DNA of 64,000 nucleotides, taken from contig QKBC01000002.1 of assembly GCA_003246205.1 (NCBI GenBank), positions 1-64,000 on the forward strand, given 5' to 3'. A program made the translations under genes and the position numbers. Positions within the stretch are counted from its first letter, which is position 1. Each line of letters starts with the position of its first letter. Of this stretch, positions 44,108-53,233 are shown one piece after another. This stretch comes from Flavobacterium haoranii (lineage in GTDB: Bacteria > Bacteroidota > Bacteroidia > Flavobacteriales > Flavobacteriaceae). The notes below the pieces were generated by a model that was not told the DNA's origin, did not search any database, and saw nothing but the letters and a program-made list of their open reading frames with translations.

Positions 44108-47100
44108 TTATTTATTTTTTTCCCATTTTTTGTGTTCTGTGATGTAGTAAATCAACGGAACTACAAGCAATGTCAATAAAGTTGATACAATAGCACCGGC
44201 TACTAATGAAATAGCTAGACCTTGGAAAATCGGGTCAAACAAAATGATGGAAGCTCCGATTACCACCGCTCCGGTTGTCAATAAAATTGGTGTTGTACGA
44301 ACTGCACCGGCTTCAATAATAGCTTGTTTAATTGGAATACCGTCATTCAAACGAATTTCGATAAAGTCAATCAACAAGACTGAATTCCTCACCATAACTC
44401 CTGCCAGAGCAATCATTCCGATAAATGATGTCGCTGTAAAGAAAGCACCTAATAACCAGTGTCCTAACACAATACCTACTAATGACAACGGAATCGCCAC
44501 CATCATTACCATTGGTGTTTTAAAGTTTTGGAACCAACCTACAATCAACATATAGATAATGATCACTACTACTGCAAATGCAGCACCTAAGTCACGGAAT
44601 ACTTCTAAGGTAATTTGCCACTCACCATCCCATTTTACGGTGAAATCATTTTCGTTAGAAGGTTGTTCCATGTATAGCTCATTTACGGAATATCCTTTTG
44701 GCAACTGCATTTTTTGCAATTTTTCATTCATCCCTAAAATAGCATATACAGGACTTTCTAATGCTCCGGCCATATCCGCTAACACATATACTACTCGTTT
44801 TTGGTCTTTACGATAGATTGCTTTTTGTAATGTATCGGCTTTTACCTGAACCAAATCACTCACTGAAACTACGTTTCCTTGACTACCTCTGATTTTTAAA
44901 TTCTCAATATCTTCTAATGATGTTTTTTCAGCATCATCTAATGCTAACACAATTCCAACAGGATCTACTGAAGTTTCATCATACAAATTAGAAACCGGCA
45001 TTTCTCTTAGTAAATATGTTAAATTACCCACTACTTGTTGCGGTGCAATTCCATTTAACATTGCTTTTTCTTTATCTACTTCTAATTTGTATTCTACTTG
45101 AGGTGCTTCTACCATCCAATCTACATCAACCACATCAGAAGTTGTTTCCAAAATGTGTTTCACCTGATTCGCTACTTCAATTTGCTCTTTATAATCCGGT
45201 CCATATACTTCAGCTACCAAAGTTGATAATACCGGTGGTCCTGGCGGAACTTCTACAATTTTTACATTAGCACCGTATTTCTTAGCAATTTTTTGTACTT
45301 GCGGACGTACTTCTTTTGCAATATCGTGACTTTGTAAACTTCTATCTTCTTTGTGTAACAAATTCACTTGAATATCTGCCATATTACTTCCGCCACGCAT
45401 ATCGTAATGACGCACCAGACCATTAAATGTAATAGGCGCTGAAGCTCCAACATAATTTTGATAATCTACTACTTCCGGAACGGTTGACAAATACTGTGCA
45501 ATTTCTTTAGTAACTGCAGCTGTTCTCTCTAAAGTAGTTCCTTCCGGCATATCCACTACTACCTGAAATTCATTTTTGTTATCAAAAGGCAACATTTTTA
45601 CCGCCACCGATTTGGTAAAGAACATCGCTACAGAACCCAACAATAAGAAAATAGTAATGGCAAACATCAGATTTCGTTTTGCAGAACTATCTAACAAAGG
45701 CTGTTCTAATTTTCTATAGATTTTAAAAATCCAACTTGTTTCTAAACCTTGCTCTTCTTTGTGTTCTTGTTCGTCTTTTTCTTGTAACAAGTGATACCCT
45801 AAATATGGCGTAATGGTTAAGGCCACAAACAATGACAACATCATCGCGATAGAAGCTCCAATCGGCATCGGACTCATATAAGGCCCCATCATACCACTTA
45901 CGAAAGCCATTGGTAAAATAGCTGCAATAACTGTAAATGTTGCTAAAATTGTTGGGTTACCTACTTCATTAATTGCATAAATAGCAGCTTGTTTAAATGG
46001 TAGTCGCTTCATTTTGAAATGCCTGTGCATATTTTCAGCGATAATAATACTATCATCTACCACAATACCTACAACGAATACCAGGGCAAAAAGGGTAATT
46101 CTATTTAGTGTATAACCTAACATATAATAGCTAAACAATGTCAAAGCAAAGGTTAACGGTACAGAGAAGAATACTACTAATCCACCTCTCCAGCCCATAG
46201 CTAGCATTACCAAAACCGTTACGGCTAAAATAGCAACACCTAAGTGCATTAATAACTCTCCTACTTTATGAGATGCTGTTTCACCATAGTTACGCGTAAT
46301 TTCAACATGAACATCACTCGGAATCAATGTTTTCTTTAATTCCTCAACATGATTCAGTATTTTTTCAGAAATCTTCATCGCGTCGGCTCCTTTCACTTTT
46401 GCAATTGAAATCGTTACTGCAGGATATTCTGATTGATTCTCTTTGAACTTTTCATTGGCTTTACCATAACCGAATGAAACATAATTTTTAGGTGTTTGCG
46501 GTCCGTCTTGAATAGTTGCCACTTGTTTTAAATACACCGGCATGTTTTTATTTACCCCAACTACCAAATTTTCAACGTCTTCGGTATTGGCTAAAAACTT
46601 ACCTGTGGTCACTAAATATTCTTGGTCATTACGAACAAAACTTCCGGATTGAGAACTACCGTTATTGGCTTTAATCATTTGCATGATACTCAACGCATCC
46701 ACACCATTTTCAGCCATTTTGTCTTTATCCAAAACAACTTTCAATTCGCGTGTTCTACCGCCAATTTCTTTCGTAATGGCTACATCTTTTACTTTTTCGA
46801 TTTCATCGGTTACCTGCTCGGCAATACGGCGTAATTCAAAATCATTATAATGCTCGCTCCATAACGTTAAGCCTAACATTGGAACATCGTCAATAGAACG
46901 CGTTTTCACCATAGGTTGCATAACGCCTTCCGGAAACATATCGCGATGTTTCATCAATTCATCATACAATTTAACGTATGAATCTTCGCTGTTTTCACCT
47001 ACATAGAACTGAACTACCATCATAGAATAGCCGTTAAAAGCCATGCTGTGAATGTGCTCTACTCCTTTTATATTACTGATTACCTTTTCTAATGGTTTTA

Positions 47101-47305
47101 CCACACGGCTTTCCACTTCACTAGGGTTTGCCCCAGGATACATGACCATTACGTCGGCCATCGGAACATTAATTTGTGGTTCTTCTTCCCTTGGAATCAA
47201 GAACGAACTGTAGACACCAATAATCATTAACCCTACCATCAATAGAATGGTTAACTTAGAGTTGATGAAAAAATTGGCTATTTTACCTGAAATACCTTCT
47301 TGCAT
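44108..47305 (-). CDS. RND-family efflux permease (AcrB/CzcA type)
   Basis: A 1065-residue inner-membrane pump with about twelve TM segments and two large periplasmic loops. The start PREEEPQINVPMADVMVMYPGANPSEVE and the TM4 proton-relay FVVGIVVDDSIIIAENMHRH (Asp pair) are RND signatures. The N-terminal PREEEPQI form is the branch often found in sulfur-oxidising bacteria. Adaptor and TolC genes lie just upstream on the same strand, completing a tripartite efflux system. Substrate unknown. The operon promoter carries the shared palindrome at 49937-49950. Confidence 0.95.
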   Translation of the reverse strand: MQEGISGKIANFFINSKLTILLMVGLMIIGVYSSFLIPREEEPQINVPMADVMVMYPGANPSEVESRVVKPLEKVISNIKGVEHIHSMAFNGYSMMVVQFYVGENSEDSYVKLYDELMKHRDMFPEGVMQPMVKTRSIDDVPMLGLTLWSEHYNDFELRRIAEQVTDEIEKVKDVAITKEIGGRTRELKVVLDKDKMAENGVDALSIMQMIKANNGSSQSGSFVRNDQEYLVTTGKFLANTEDVENLVVGVNKNMPVYLKQVATIQDGPQTPKNYVSFGYGKANEKFKENQSEYPAVTISIAKVKGADAMKISEKILNHVEELKKTLIPSDVHVEITRNYGETASHKVGELLMHLGVAILAVTVLVMLAMGWRGGLVVFFSVPLTFALTLFSYYMLGYTLNRITLFALVFVVGIVVDDSIIIAENMHRHFKMKRLPFKQAAIYAINEVGNPTILATFTVIAAILPMAFVSGMMGPYMSPMPIGASIAMMLSLFVALTITPYLGYHLLQEKDEQEHKEEQGLETSWIFKIYRKLEQPLLDSSAKRNLMFAITIFLLLGSVAMFFTKSVAVKMLPFDNKNEFQVVVDMPEGTTLERTAAVTKEIAQYLSTVPEVVDYQNYVGASAPITFNGLVRHYDMRGGSNMADIQVNLLHKEDRSLQSHDIAKEVRPQVQKIAKKYGANVKIVEVPPGPPVLSTLVAEVYGPDYKEQIEVANQVKHILETTSDVVDVDWMVEAPQVEYKLEVDKEKAMLNGIAPQQVVGNLTYLLREMPVSNLYDETSVDPVGIVLALDDAEKTSLEDIENLKIRGSQGNVVSVSDLVQVKADTLQKAIYRKDQKRVVYVLADMAGALESPVYAILGMNEKLQKMQLPKGYSVNELYMEQPSNENDFTVKWDGEWQITLEVFRDLGAAFAVVVIIIYMLIVGWFQNFKTPMVMMVAIPLSLVGIVLGHWLLGAFFTATSFIGMIALAGVMVRNSVLLIDFIEIRLNDGIPIKQAIIEAGAVRTTPILLTTGAVVIGASIILFDPIFQGLAISLVAGAIVSTLLTLLVVPLIYYITEHKKWEKNK

Positions 47306-47346
47306 TTTCTTTTTGTTTAAAGTTAAAGACTTCGATACTTTATGAG

Positions 47347-47375
47347 ACTTCTCGACTCCGCTCGAAGTGACAAAA
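47347..47375. repeat. dispersed repeat in the RND operon
   Basis: An imperfect palindrome (ACTTCTCGA / TCGAAGT arms, 47347-47368) followed by GACAAAA. It lies in the 83-base gap between the adaptor and permease genes. Positions 47350-47375 match the copy inside prmC in 25 of 26 bases. Confidence 0.8.
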
Positions 47376-47388
47376 AACTAATTACTGT

Positions 47389-48474
47389 TTACTGAACACT
47401 GATTTTTGCACCATTAAACAATTTTCCATCTGCAGAAACAATGTATTGTTCTTTATTATCTAAACCTGATAATACTTCTACTTGGTCTCCAAATGTTTTT
47501 CCTAAACGCAACCATCTTAAAACGGCTACATTACCACTTCCTACGGTATAAATCCCGGTTAATTGTCCTTGGTGTACTAAAGCAGTTTGCGGAACTAAAA
47601 CTACATCAGATGCTTCTTTTTGAACTGCTTTCTTCTCAATTGGAAATTGAACGTTTACAAACATTCCTGATAAAATCTTAACTTCTGTTTTATCTAAATC
47701 GATTTTCACCAAATATTGTCCGCCTGTATTTTTAGCCGATAAACTCACTTCTGAAACTTTACCCGTCAGTTGTTGGTCTAATGATTTTACCAAAACATTC
47801 ACTTTCATACCTTCTTTTATAGAAGCAATATCGCTTTCAGAAACCATTGCGGTTACTTGTAATTTTTTAGCTCCTTCTACACTTACCAAAGGCATTCCCG
47901 GATTAGCCATATCGCCTTCCTTGATAAAAGTATTGGTTACCACACCATCAAAAGGTGCTGTAATATTAGCATAAGCAAACTGAGCGTTCACTTCGTTACG
48001 CATTTGTTTAGCAGCTTCTAAACCTGCTTTAGCCATTTCGTAACGTGCTGTCATATCGTCTAACTCTTTTTGTGAAGCACTTTGTTGCGCAAATAGATTC
48101 ACAAAACGATCATAATCTTTCTTTGCGTTGTTGTAAGCGGCCTGTGCTTGAATAATAGAAGCTTCAACTTGTGCTTTTTTAGCTTGTAAATCAGTGTTAT
48201 TAACACTAACCAGTAATTGTCCTTTACGTACTTTTTGACCAACTTTAACACTTAATTTGGTCACATAACCCATCATTCGGGTACTTAAGTTAGCGCTGTT
48301 TTCCGCTTCAATTTTACCACTTGCCGAAACATACGTTCCTTCTTGTGTTTCAGTAGTTCCGGATACTTTTACAGCAACCGGTTTTAATTCGGCTACTTTT
48401 TCTCTATTATCGCCACCACATGCTACTAATAACATAGTGGACAATACAACTATAGGGATTACTATTTTTTTCAT
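47389..48474 (-). CDS. RND efflux periplasmic adaptor (membrane fusion protein)
   Basis: A 361-residue lipoprotein (MKKIVIPIVVLSTMLLVACGGDN; lipobox Cys19). It has a barrel-sandwich/lipoyl region (LSTRMMGYVTKLSVKVGQKVRKGQLL), a helical hairpin (about 95-160), the return lipoyl strand ANITAPFDGVVTNTFIKEGDM and beta-barrel domains. It bridges the RND pump and the TolC channel. It is 9 bases after the TolC gene; the dispersed repeat separates it from the permease. Confidence 0.93.
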   Translation of the reverse strand: MKKIVIPIVVLSTMLLVACGGDNREKVAELKPVAVKVSGTTETQEGTYVSASGKIEAENSANLSTRMMGYVTKLSVKVGQKVRKGQLLVSVNNTDLQAKKAQVEASIIQAQAAYNNAKKDYDRFVNLFAQQSASQKELDDMTARYEMAKAGLEAAKQMRNEVNAQFAYANITAPFDGVVTNTFIKEGDMANPGMPLVSVEGAKKLQVTAMVSESDIASIKEGMKVNVLVKSLDQQLTGKVSEVSLSAKNTGGQYLVKIDLDKTEVKILSGMFVNVQFPIEKKAVQKEASDVVLVPQTALVHQGQLTGIYTVGSGNVAVLRWLRLGKTFGDQVEVLSGLDNKEQYIVSADGKLFNGAKISVQ

Positions 48475-48483
48475 TTTTAATTA

Positions 48484-49791
48484 TTATTGGGTTAAGAATT
48501 GTAAATATTGTTTTGTAAAATTATATTCGAAAACAGCTTGTAAAAACTCTAGCTCTTTTTTTGCTTTTTGAGTTTCAGCCATTAATAAGTCAGTTGTTTT
48601 TTCTAAACCTTGCCCGAAACGGTTTTTACGGATTCTGTATGACTCTTCCGCTTGCTCAAAAGCCAATTGAGATAGGTTAACTTTATTTTCAGCATCCGCC
48701 AATTGACGATTGGTTTTATTCAATTCTAACTGACTTTGTTTTTTGTATTGTTCTGCTTCCGTTTGGGCTTTATGAAAATCAGCTTTTGCTTTTTGTGTTT
48801 TTCCAATGTTTTTGTAACCATCAAAAACATTCCAAGATAATTGGGCTCCAATCAAATATCCTTTTGCAGCTGTACCGAATAATTTATCATCGTATAACTG
48901 ATAATTACCAAAGGCATTCAATCGAGGTAGGAATCCCATTTTTGCAGATTGGAACATTTTTTTGTAAGCTGCTGCTGATTCATCCATAGCCTGAATATCT
49001 TTTCTGTTTTCAGAAATAACGGTAACAGGAGTTTCAACAGTAATTTTATTTTCTAATTCTTCATAAGGTTTGTATACTTTTCCTTTCATGTCTTCATTTA
49101 AAAGAAAAGCTAAATAATCGGATGCATTTTGAACGTTGCTTTTTGCATATTGCAATTGGTTCGCTACTTCATTCACGCGTACTCTAACATCTAATACATC
49201 TGTTTTTTGTAACATTCCGTTTTTAAAATAGTTTTCCACCATTTTAAGATTGCCTTGAGCTGTTTCATTTGCTTTTTCTAAAACAGCTACTGCTTTGTAA
49301 GCTAATTGTAACTGCATATAAGCTTTAGAAACTTCTAACTGTAAATACTCTTTTGTTCGTTCTGTTTGCAAACCATAAGCATTCATTTTAGCTTTTGCCG
49401 CCTGACGGCCATAAATTCCATCCATATTGAAAATAGGTTGTTGCACTTCAATCATAGTTGCAAAATTTTCAATATGTTCAGGATCATTTAGCAGTGCCGG
49501 ATTAAAATCGGCTTGTGTTAAGATCTCCTGATTTAATTTGGAACCGAAAGCCATCAACGGATTTGTAGTTGATATTGCCGTATGAGAAGCTGAAATATTA
49601 GGCAAGAACAAAGCGTTTGACTGACGGTAATCGGCTTGTGCTGATTGATAAGCTTCTTCCGCAATTTTTATTTGCAAGTTCTTCTCGTTTATTTTGCCAA
49701 GCACTTCTTCTTTCTTTACTGAAAGTGTATCTTGTGCCCACAAAATATGGGAGAAAAGCGTTAATCCTAACGCAATGATACTTTTTTTCAT
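48484..49791 (-). CDS. TolC-family outer-membrane efflux channel
   Basis: A 435-residue protein with a signal peptide (MKKSIIALGLTLFSHILWAQ) and the two TolC repeats rich in long helices (KAYMQLQLAYKAVAVLEKANE; LSWNVFDGYKNIGKTQKAKADF). It is the first gene of the efflux operon TolC-adaptor-RND permease. Its promoter has the GTAAC-N4-GTTAC palindrome 22 bases above the -7 box, and a leader of about 110 bases. Confidence 0.93.
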   Translation of the reverse strand: MKKSIIALGLTLFSHILWAQDTLSVKKEEVLGKINEKNLQIKIAEEAYQSAQADYRQSNALFLPNISASHTAISTTNPLMAFGSKLNQEILTQADFNPALLNDPEHIENFATMIEVQQPIFNMDGIYGRQAAKAKMNAYGLQTERTKEYLQLEVSKAYMQLQLAYKAVAVLEKANETAQGNLKMVENYFKNGMLQKTDVLDVRVRVNEVANQLQYAKSNVQNASDYLAFLLNEDMKGKVYKPYEELENKITVETPVTVISENRKDIQAMDESAAAYKKMFQSAKMGFLPRLNAFGNYQLYDDKLFGTAAKGYLIGAQLSWNVFDGYKNIGKTQKAKADFHKAQTEAEQYKKQSQLELNKTNRQLADAENKVNLSQLAFEQAEESYRIRKNRFGQGLEKTTDLLMAETQKAKKELEFLQAVFEYNFTKQYLQFLTQ

Positions 49792-49906
49792 TTGTTTCTT
49801 TTTTATTGTTCTTTAATCGGTCAAATAGAATTTATTGTTTTAGTATTGAATTGTGAATCAATTTCTTAAAAATAACTTCTTTCATCCTTTTAGTTTATTT
49901 TTATAG

Positions 49907-49950
49907 CAAATTTAGATTTCCGTAGCTGCACAATCAGTAACAAGAGTTAC
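49907..49950 (-). promoter_or_regulatory. predicted Crp/Fnr-type activated promoter of the RND operon
   Basis: On the minus strand the palindrome GTAAC-N4-GTTAC (49950-49937, perfect arms) lies 22 bases before TAAATTTG (49914-49907). The palindrome centre would be at -41.5 if transcription starts 5 bases past the -7 box (49902). No proper -33 box is present. The spacing is identical to the three sister sites. Confidence 0.75.
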
Positions 49951-49970
49951 ATTGCTTTGCAACATTTATT

Positions 49971-50008
49971 ACAAAAAGAGAAAGCACCTCCAAACGAAGA
50001 TGCTTTCT
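49971..50008 (-). terminator. terminator after the 42-residue gene
   Basis: AGAAAGCA (49979-49986) pairs with TGCTTTCT (50001-50008). On the minus strand the stem is followed by CTTTTTG. It lies 51 bases after the stop of the 42-residue gene and ends the flavoprotein transcript. Between it and the TolC gene there is only the activated promoter. Confidence 0.7.
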
Positions 50009-50058
50009 TTACTAACCAATAAAACTAAAAACAATCATCAACATTGTCGATGAATTTT

Positions 50059-50187
50059 TTATCGCGTTCCGCCGTGACCACCAGCTACAATCTTTAAAAT
50101 TCTGATATTCAAATACAGAAATTTAAAGAACTGGATGATAGGGTTCTGCATCTTACGCTTTTGAGATTTTGATATTCTTTGTGCCAT
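50059..50187 (-). CDS. 42-residue basic small protein downstream of the flavoprotein
   Basis: A 43-codon frame (ATG at 50187, TAA at 50061-50059) that starts 20 bases after the flavoprotein stop. The protein is MAQRISKSQKRKMQNP, then a hydrophobic stretch (IIQFFKFLYLNIRILKIV), then AGGHGGTR. The strongly basic head and the regular hydrophobic middle look like a membrane-associated peptide, and the clean position between the oxidoreductase and a terminator supports a real gene. I do not recognise a family. Confidence 0.7.
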   Translation of the reverse strand: MAQRISKSQKRKMQNPIIQFFKFLYLNIRILKIVAGGHGGTR

Positions 50188-50207
50188 TTTCTTTCTTTTT
50201 TAATTTA

Positions 50208-51668
50208 TTATTCCGGAATTAACCACCAGAACGGACGCATTTTTGCTTTCCAAAGGAAGGCGTAGTGTAATGATAATTTTACCCAGTGTCCGGCTAATCC
50301 GATATCTCCAAAGGTTTTAGTAATATCTCTACCTTGTGTATCCGGATATTTTTTATAATCGGGAACAATCGGATACGTAGTAATACTCACTGCTGTTCCT
50401 TGTGTAAGTCCGAAACCTCCGGAAGCTACGCAAGCTGCACCCATATTTCCTAAAGAACCTTTATGATGTCTTGATTCTTTTCCTGATTTGATACTATCAA
50501 TTATATTGTCTGCGACTAATCTTGCTGTAATACCTGAAGGCATACCTGTTCTTGGTGGAGCAGGGAAAATTTCTGTTCCGTTTTTGCTTTTTCTTGGTTT
50601 TGAAATAGAGTGAGGTGGTGCAAATGCAATACCTGGAGCAAAAATGTTAGAATAACTTGGATTTTGATATGTTTCCGGCCAATCTTGAACTGTCCATTCT
50701 TCGTAGGGTTTTGGAGTATAATCAGCATCTACAATCATAAATCCTTTAAATAACTTATCTGTTATATCTTGATTATTTTTGTCGTAAGCTTTAAATCCGT
50801 GACCTGAGAACGCCGGAATTAGCATTGCAAAATCAAATTCTTCTACTTTAAATTCGCCATCAAGGTTTTCGTAGTACGCTTTCCCTTTTTCTATTTTATT
50901 TACTCCTGCCTCTAAAATCCATTTAATCCCTCTGTCTTCAAACACCATTTCGAGCATATCAGAAGATTTCATATTAAATCCATTATAATCCAGCAACATA
51001 CCATCCATACCGAAATCTCCTAATTTGTATTCATTAGAAATCCAAGTAACTTCAGCTTTATCACGAACTCCAAATTTTTGCAGTTCTTTTTCTACATTCA
51101 AAATATACTCAAAAGCTGCACCTTGACAAGTTGCTTTAGGATGCCCGGTTCCAATTAAGATTTTTGCTTTTTTATCTGAAGTTTTTAGTTCATTAATTAG
51201 TTTGTGTAACGCTTCTGAAGCATGTGTAGCATGATCATACGTACAAACCGAGTATACATCATTTGTTCCCGGCTGCAATCCTTCCGTTAAATCGAAAGCT
51301 AATTTCGGTCCGGTTGCATTAATTAAATAATCGTAGGTAACTTTTTCTTGTTTTCCTTGGTTTTCTCCGAAAACACCTTCTACTAAAATATAAGGTTTCG
51401 GTTCTTGTGCATCTCCTTCCGGATGGAAAGAAACTGCTTTAGCTTGTTTGTATCCGATGCCTTTTCTTTTGTATAAAGGTTCTAACGGAAAAATAACGTC
51501 TTTGGGTTTCATTCTTCCGATTCCTACCCAAATATTAGAAGGAACCCATTGGTAATTTCTATTAGGAGAAACTACTAGCACTTCGTGTTCTTTCCCTAAT
51601 TTTCTTCTTAAATGTGCTGCTGCAGTATGTCCTGCAATTCCCGCACCTAATATGACTATCTTGGACAT
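50208..51668 (-). CDS. sulfide:quinone oxidoreductase-like FAD protein
   Basis: A 486-residue flavoprotein of the disulfide-reductase fold. FAD-binding GxGxxG is at ILGAGIAGHTAAAHL and a second nucleotide site at LINATGPKLAFDL. Three cysteines (Cys142 in VCTYD, Cys181 in ATCQG, Cys413 in AACVA) are arranged like the three of known sulfide:quinone reductases. The C-terminus has an aromatic amphipathic tail (YAFLWKAKMRPFWWLIP) suited to membrane binding. It probably oxidises sulfide and passes electrons to quinone. Its promoter carries the shared palindrome. Confidence 0.82.
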   Translation of the reverse strand: MSKIVILGAGIAGHTAAAHLRRKLGKEHEVLVVSPNRNYQWVPSNIWVGIGRMKPKDVIFPLEPLYKRKGIGYKQAKAVSFHPEGDAQEPKPYILVEGVFGENQGKQEKVTYDYLINATGPKLAFDLTEGLQPGTNDVYSVCTYDHATHASEALHKLINELKTSDKKAKILIGTGHPKATCQGAAFEYILNVEKELQKFGVRDKAEVTWISNEYKLGDFGMDGMLLDYNGFNMKSSDMLEMVFEDRGIKWILEAGVNKIEKGKAYYENLDGEFKVEEFDFAMLIPAFSGHGFKAYDKNNQDITDKLFKGFMIVDADYTPKPYEEWTVQDWPETYQNPSYSNIFAPGIAFAPPHSISKPRKSKNGTEIFPAPPRTGMPSGITARLVADNIIDSIKSGKESRHHKGSLGNMGAACVASGGFGLTQGTAVSITTYPIVPDYKKYPDTQGRDITKTFGDIGLAGHWVKLSLHYAFLWKAKMRPFWWLIPE

Positions 51669-51688
51669 TATGATTAGTTTTGTTTTGT

Positions 51689-51732
51689 CAAAATTATTGC
51701 GCTATGTTTTGCTTCACAGCAACAATTGTTAC
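51689..51732 (-). promoter_or_regulatory. predicted Crp/Fnr-type activated promoter of the flavoprotein
   Basis: On the minus strand the palindrome (GTAAC-AATT-GTTGC, one mismatch) at 51732-51719 lies 22 bases before TAATTTTG (51696-51689). Transcription would begin near 51684, 15 bases before the ATG. No -33 box. Confidence 0.75.
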
Positions 51733-51745
51733 ACACTTTACTAAA

Positions 51746-52240
51746 TTAGAACCGGTTAGCATTTCGTTGAAATGCAGCTAGGTGATTTTTTGAGGCAAAA
51801 AGGAGTGATTCTAAAATTTGTTTTTCGTAACTGGTTATATCATTTTTCAACAGAACTTCTAAATCAACAATATCCGTTTCTTCAATAATACGTCCTACTT
51901 CAATAGCATCTTTAGGCGACTGTAAGCCTTGAGCTAAAAGTTTATCGTATAATTGCTGAAGTGCTGTATTGTGAAATTTTCCTCTTTCTGAAAATAATTC
52001 AAACGGAATTTGTTTCTCTTTGATTATCACTTCTACACTTTCCATGTGACGACTTTCGCTTTGCTTGATATTATGGAAAACGCGTAAATCCCATTTTTCA
52101 TCTAAAGCATCATAAATATCATGTGCTAGTTTTTCTTCTTCCCACAAATAACGATAATCGATTGTGGTATTCTCTTGTGCTGTGCTCATTTGGACTCCAA
52201 AAAGTATAGCCACTAATACTATTTTAATTGCATTGTTCAT
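51746..52240 (-). CDS. DUF2202 ferritin-like secreted protein
   Basis: A 164-residue protein with a signal peptide (MNNAIKIVLVAILFGVQMSTAQ). The DUF2202 core follows: LWEEEKLAHDIYDAL, NIKQSESRHMESV, then EETDIVDLEVLL and NHLAAF. The Glu and ExxH-type positions resemble a ferritin-like four-helix metal site. It overlaps the upstream DUF2202 gene by 17 bases and shares its promoter. A role in metal or oxidant handling is inferred from the fold only. Confidence 0.85.
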   Translation of the reverse strand: MNNAIKIVLVAILFGVQMSTAQENTTIDYRYLWEEEKLAHDIYDALDEKWDLRVFHNIKQSESRHMESVEVIIKEKQIPFELFSERGKFHNTALQQLYDKLLAQGLQSPKDAIEVGRIIEETDIVDLEVLLKNDITSYEKQILESLLFASKNHLAAFQRNANRF

Positions 52241-52826
52241 AATCTGAAGCTATGATTGTATTATATTCTTCTTGAGTTAAGTATTGCGGAACATAAGTTA
52301 CTCCCGAATTGTCTAAAGCTGAGGTAAAACTTCTTAAATGATTTCGCGAACCACATTGTAAACTTTCATAAACATTGAGTACTGCCGAGTTTTGTATAAG
52401 CAGTGATTCTTCTTCTAAATCTACTATATCTAAATCCTCAATAGTAGCTCCGATTGTTAAGGCTGCAACCTGACTGTTTTGCCCGTCTATTACGAACTGG
52501 TCGTATAAATCTTGTAAATCCTGATTGTTGAATTCTCCTTCGGGTAAAATAGTGTACGAAATACTATAACGATCTAATTGTTGTGCTATAGCATCCATGT
52601 GCTCTTGTTCACTTTGTTTAATATTCTCAAACTCTGTTAAGCCCCAGAGATTATCTAAATAACGATAGGTATCACGAGCTAATTTTTCTTCTTCCAACAT
52701 GAAAAGTAAGCTACTTTGTTCATTGGTGGTAAGTGGCTCATAATTGTTTTGGTTATCATCATCATTACATCCTGCCAGAACGAATAATGATATTACTAAA
52801 CTCATTTTTAAAAGATAATTTTTCAT
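52224..52826 (-). CDS. DUF2202 ferritin-like surface lipoprotein
   Basis: A 200-residue lipoprotein (MKNYLLKMSLVISLFVLAGCNDDDNQ; lipobox Cys20 with acidic residues after it, as in surface lipoproteins). The DUF2202 core reads MLEEEKLARDTYRYLD, NIKQSEQEHMDAI, IEDLDIVDLEEE and CGSRNHLRSF, parallel to the next gene, so the two are tandem paralogues. Its promoter has the shared palindrome. Confidence 0.86.
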   Translation of the reverse strand: MKNYLLKMSLVISLFVLAGCNDDDNQNNYEPLTTNEQSSLLFMLEEEKLARDTYRYLDNLWGLTEFENIKQSEQEHMDAIAQQLDRYSISYTILPEGEFNNQDLQDLYDQFVIDGQNSQVAALTIGATIEDLDIVDLEEESLLIQNSAVLNVYESLQCGSRNHLRSFTSALDNSGVTYVPQYLTQEEYNTIIASDYEQCN

Positions 52827-52852
52827 AGCGTAAATTGGTTAAAATCAATACT

Positions 52853-52896
52853 CAAATTTACCCCATAAAAAACAGATTATCAGTAACAAAAGCTAC
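52853..52896 (-). promoter_or_regulatory. predicted Crp/Fnr-type activated promoter of the DUF2202 pair
   Basis: On the minus strand GTAGC-TTTT-GTTAC (52896-52883, one mismatch) lies 22 bases before TAAATTTG (52860-52853). Transcription would begin near 52848, 21 bases before the ATG at 52826. No -33 box. Confidence 0.75.
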
Positions 52897-52901
52897 AAAA
52901 A

Positions 52902-52934
52902 ACAAAAGGGCTACTTTTACAGCAGCCCTTTTGT
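52902..52934. terminator. terminator after the Cys-rich gene
   Basis: ACAAAAGGGCT (52902-52912), an 11-base loop, AGCCCTTTTGT (52924-52934). On the minus strand T's follow. It lies 18 bases after the stop of the Cys-rich gene and immediately above the DUF2202 activator site. Confidence 0.88.
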
Positions 52935-52952
52935 TTTTAAACAGAGTTTAAA

Positions 52953-53186
52953 TTATTTTTTGTCTTCAGCTTTTTTTGATGCACAACATCCTGCTTTTTT
53001 CTCACTACCGCAAGATGATTTCTTATCACTACTGCAAGATGCTTGCTTATCTTTATCACAAGATTTTTTATCTGCACAACAAGATTTTTCTGTTTTTGCT
53101 TTTTTCTCTTGTTTTGGTTCTTGTGCATTTACGTTTAATGCTAATACAAATGTTGCTAAAGCAACCATTGAAACTAACTTTTTCAT
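52953..53186 (-). CDS. small secreted Cys/Lys-rich protein
   Basis: A 77-residue protein with a signal peptide (MKKLVSMVALATFVLALNVNA, then Q). The mature part is highly charged (KEKKAKTEK, DKDKQAS) and holds seven Cys (36, 37, 43, 51, 59, 67, 68) in SCC, SC and GCC units about eight residues apart. Such spacing suggests a metal-binding or redox peptide, but I recognise no family. It has its own promoter and terminator. Confidence 0.75.
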   Translation of the reverse strand: MKKLVSMVALATFVLALNVNAQEPKQEKKAKTEKSCCADKKSCDKDKQASCSSDKKSSCGSEKKAGCCASKKAEDKK

Positions 53187-53233
53187 TTTCTTAATTTTTA
53201 ACTTTATAACTACTTTTCTTTAAACTTAGGAAG

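Noticed and set aside
52937..53223. Several overlapping ORFs on both strands at the Cys-rich gene
   Set aside because: They are shadows created by the repetitive Lys/Cys codons; only 52953-53186 has a signal peptide and fits its promoter and terminator.
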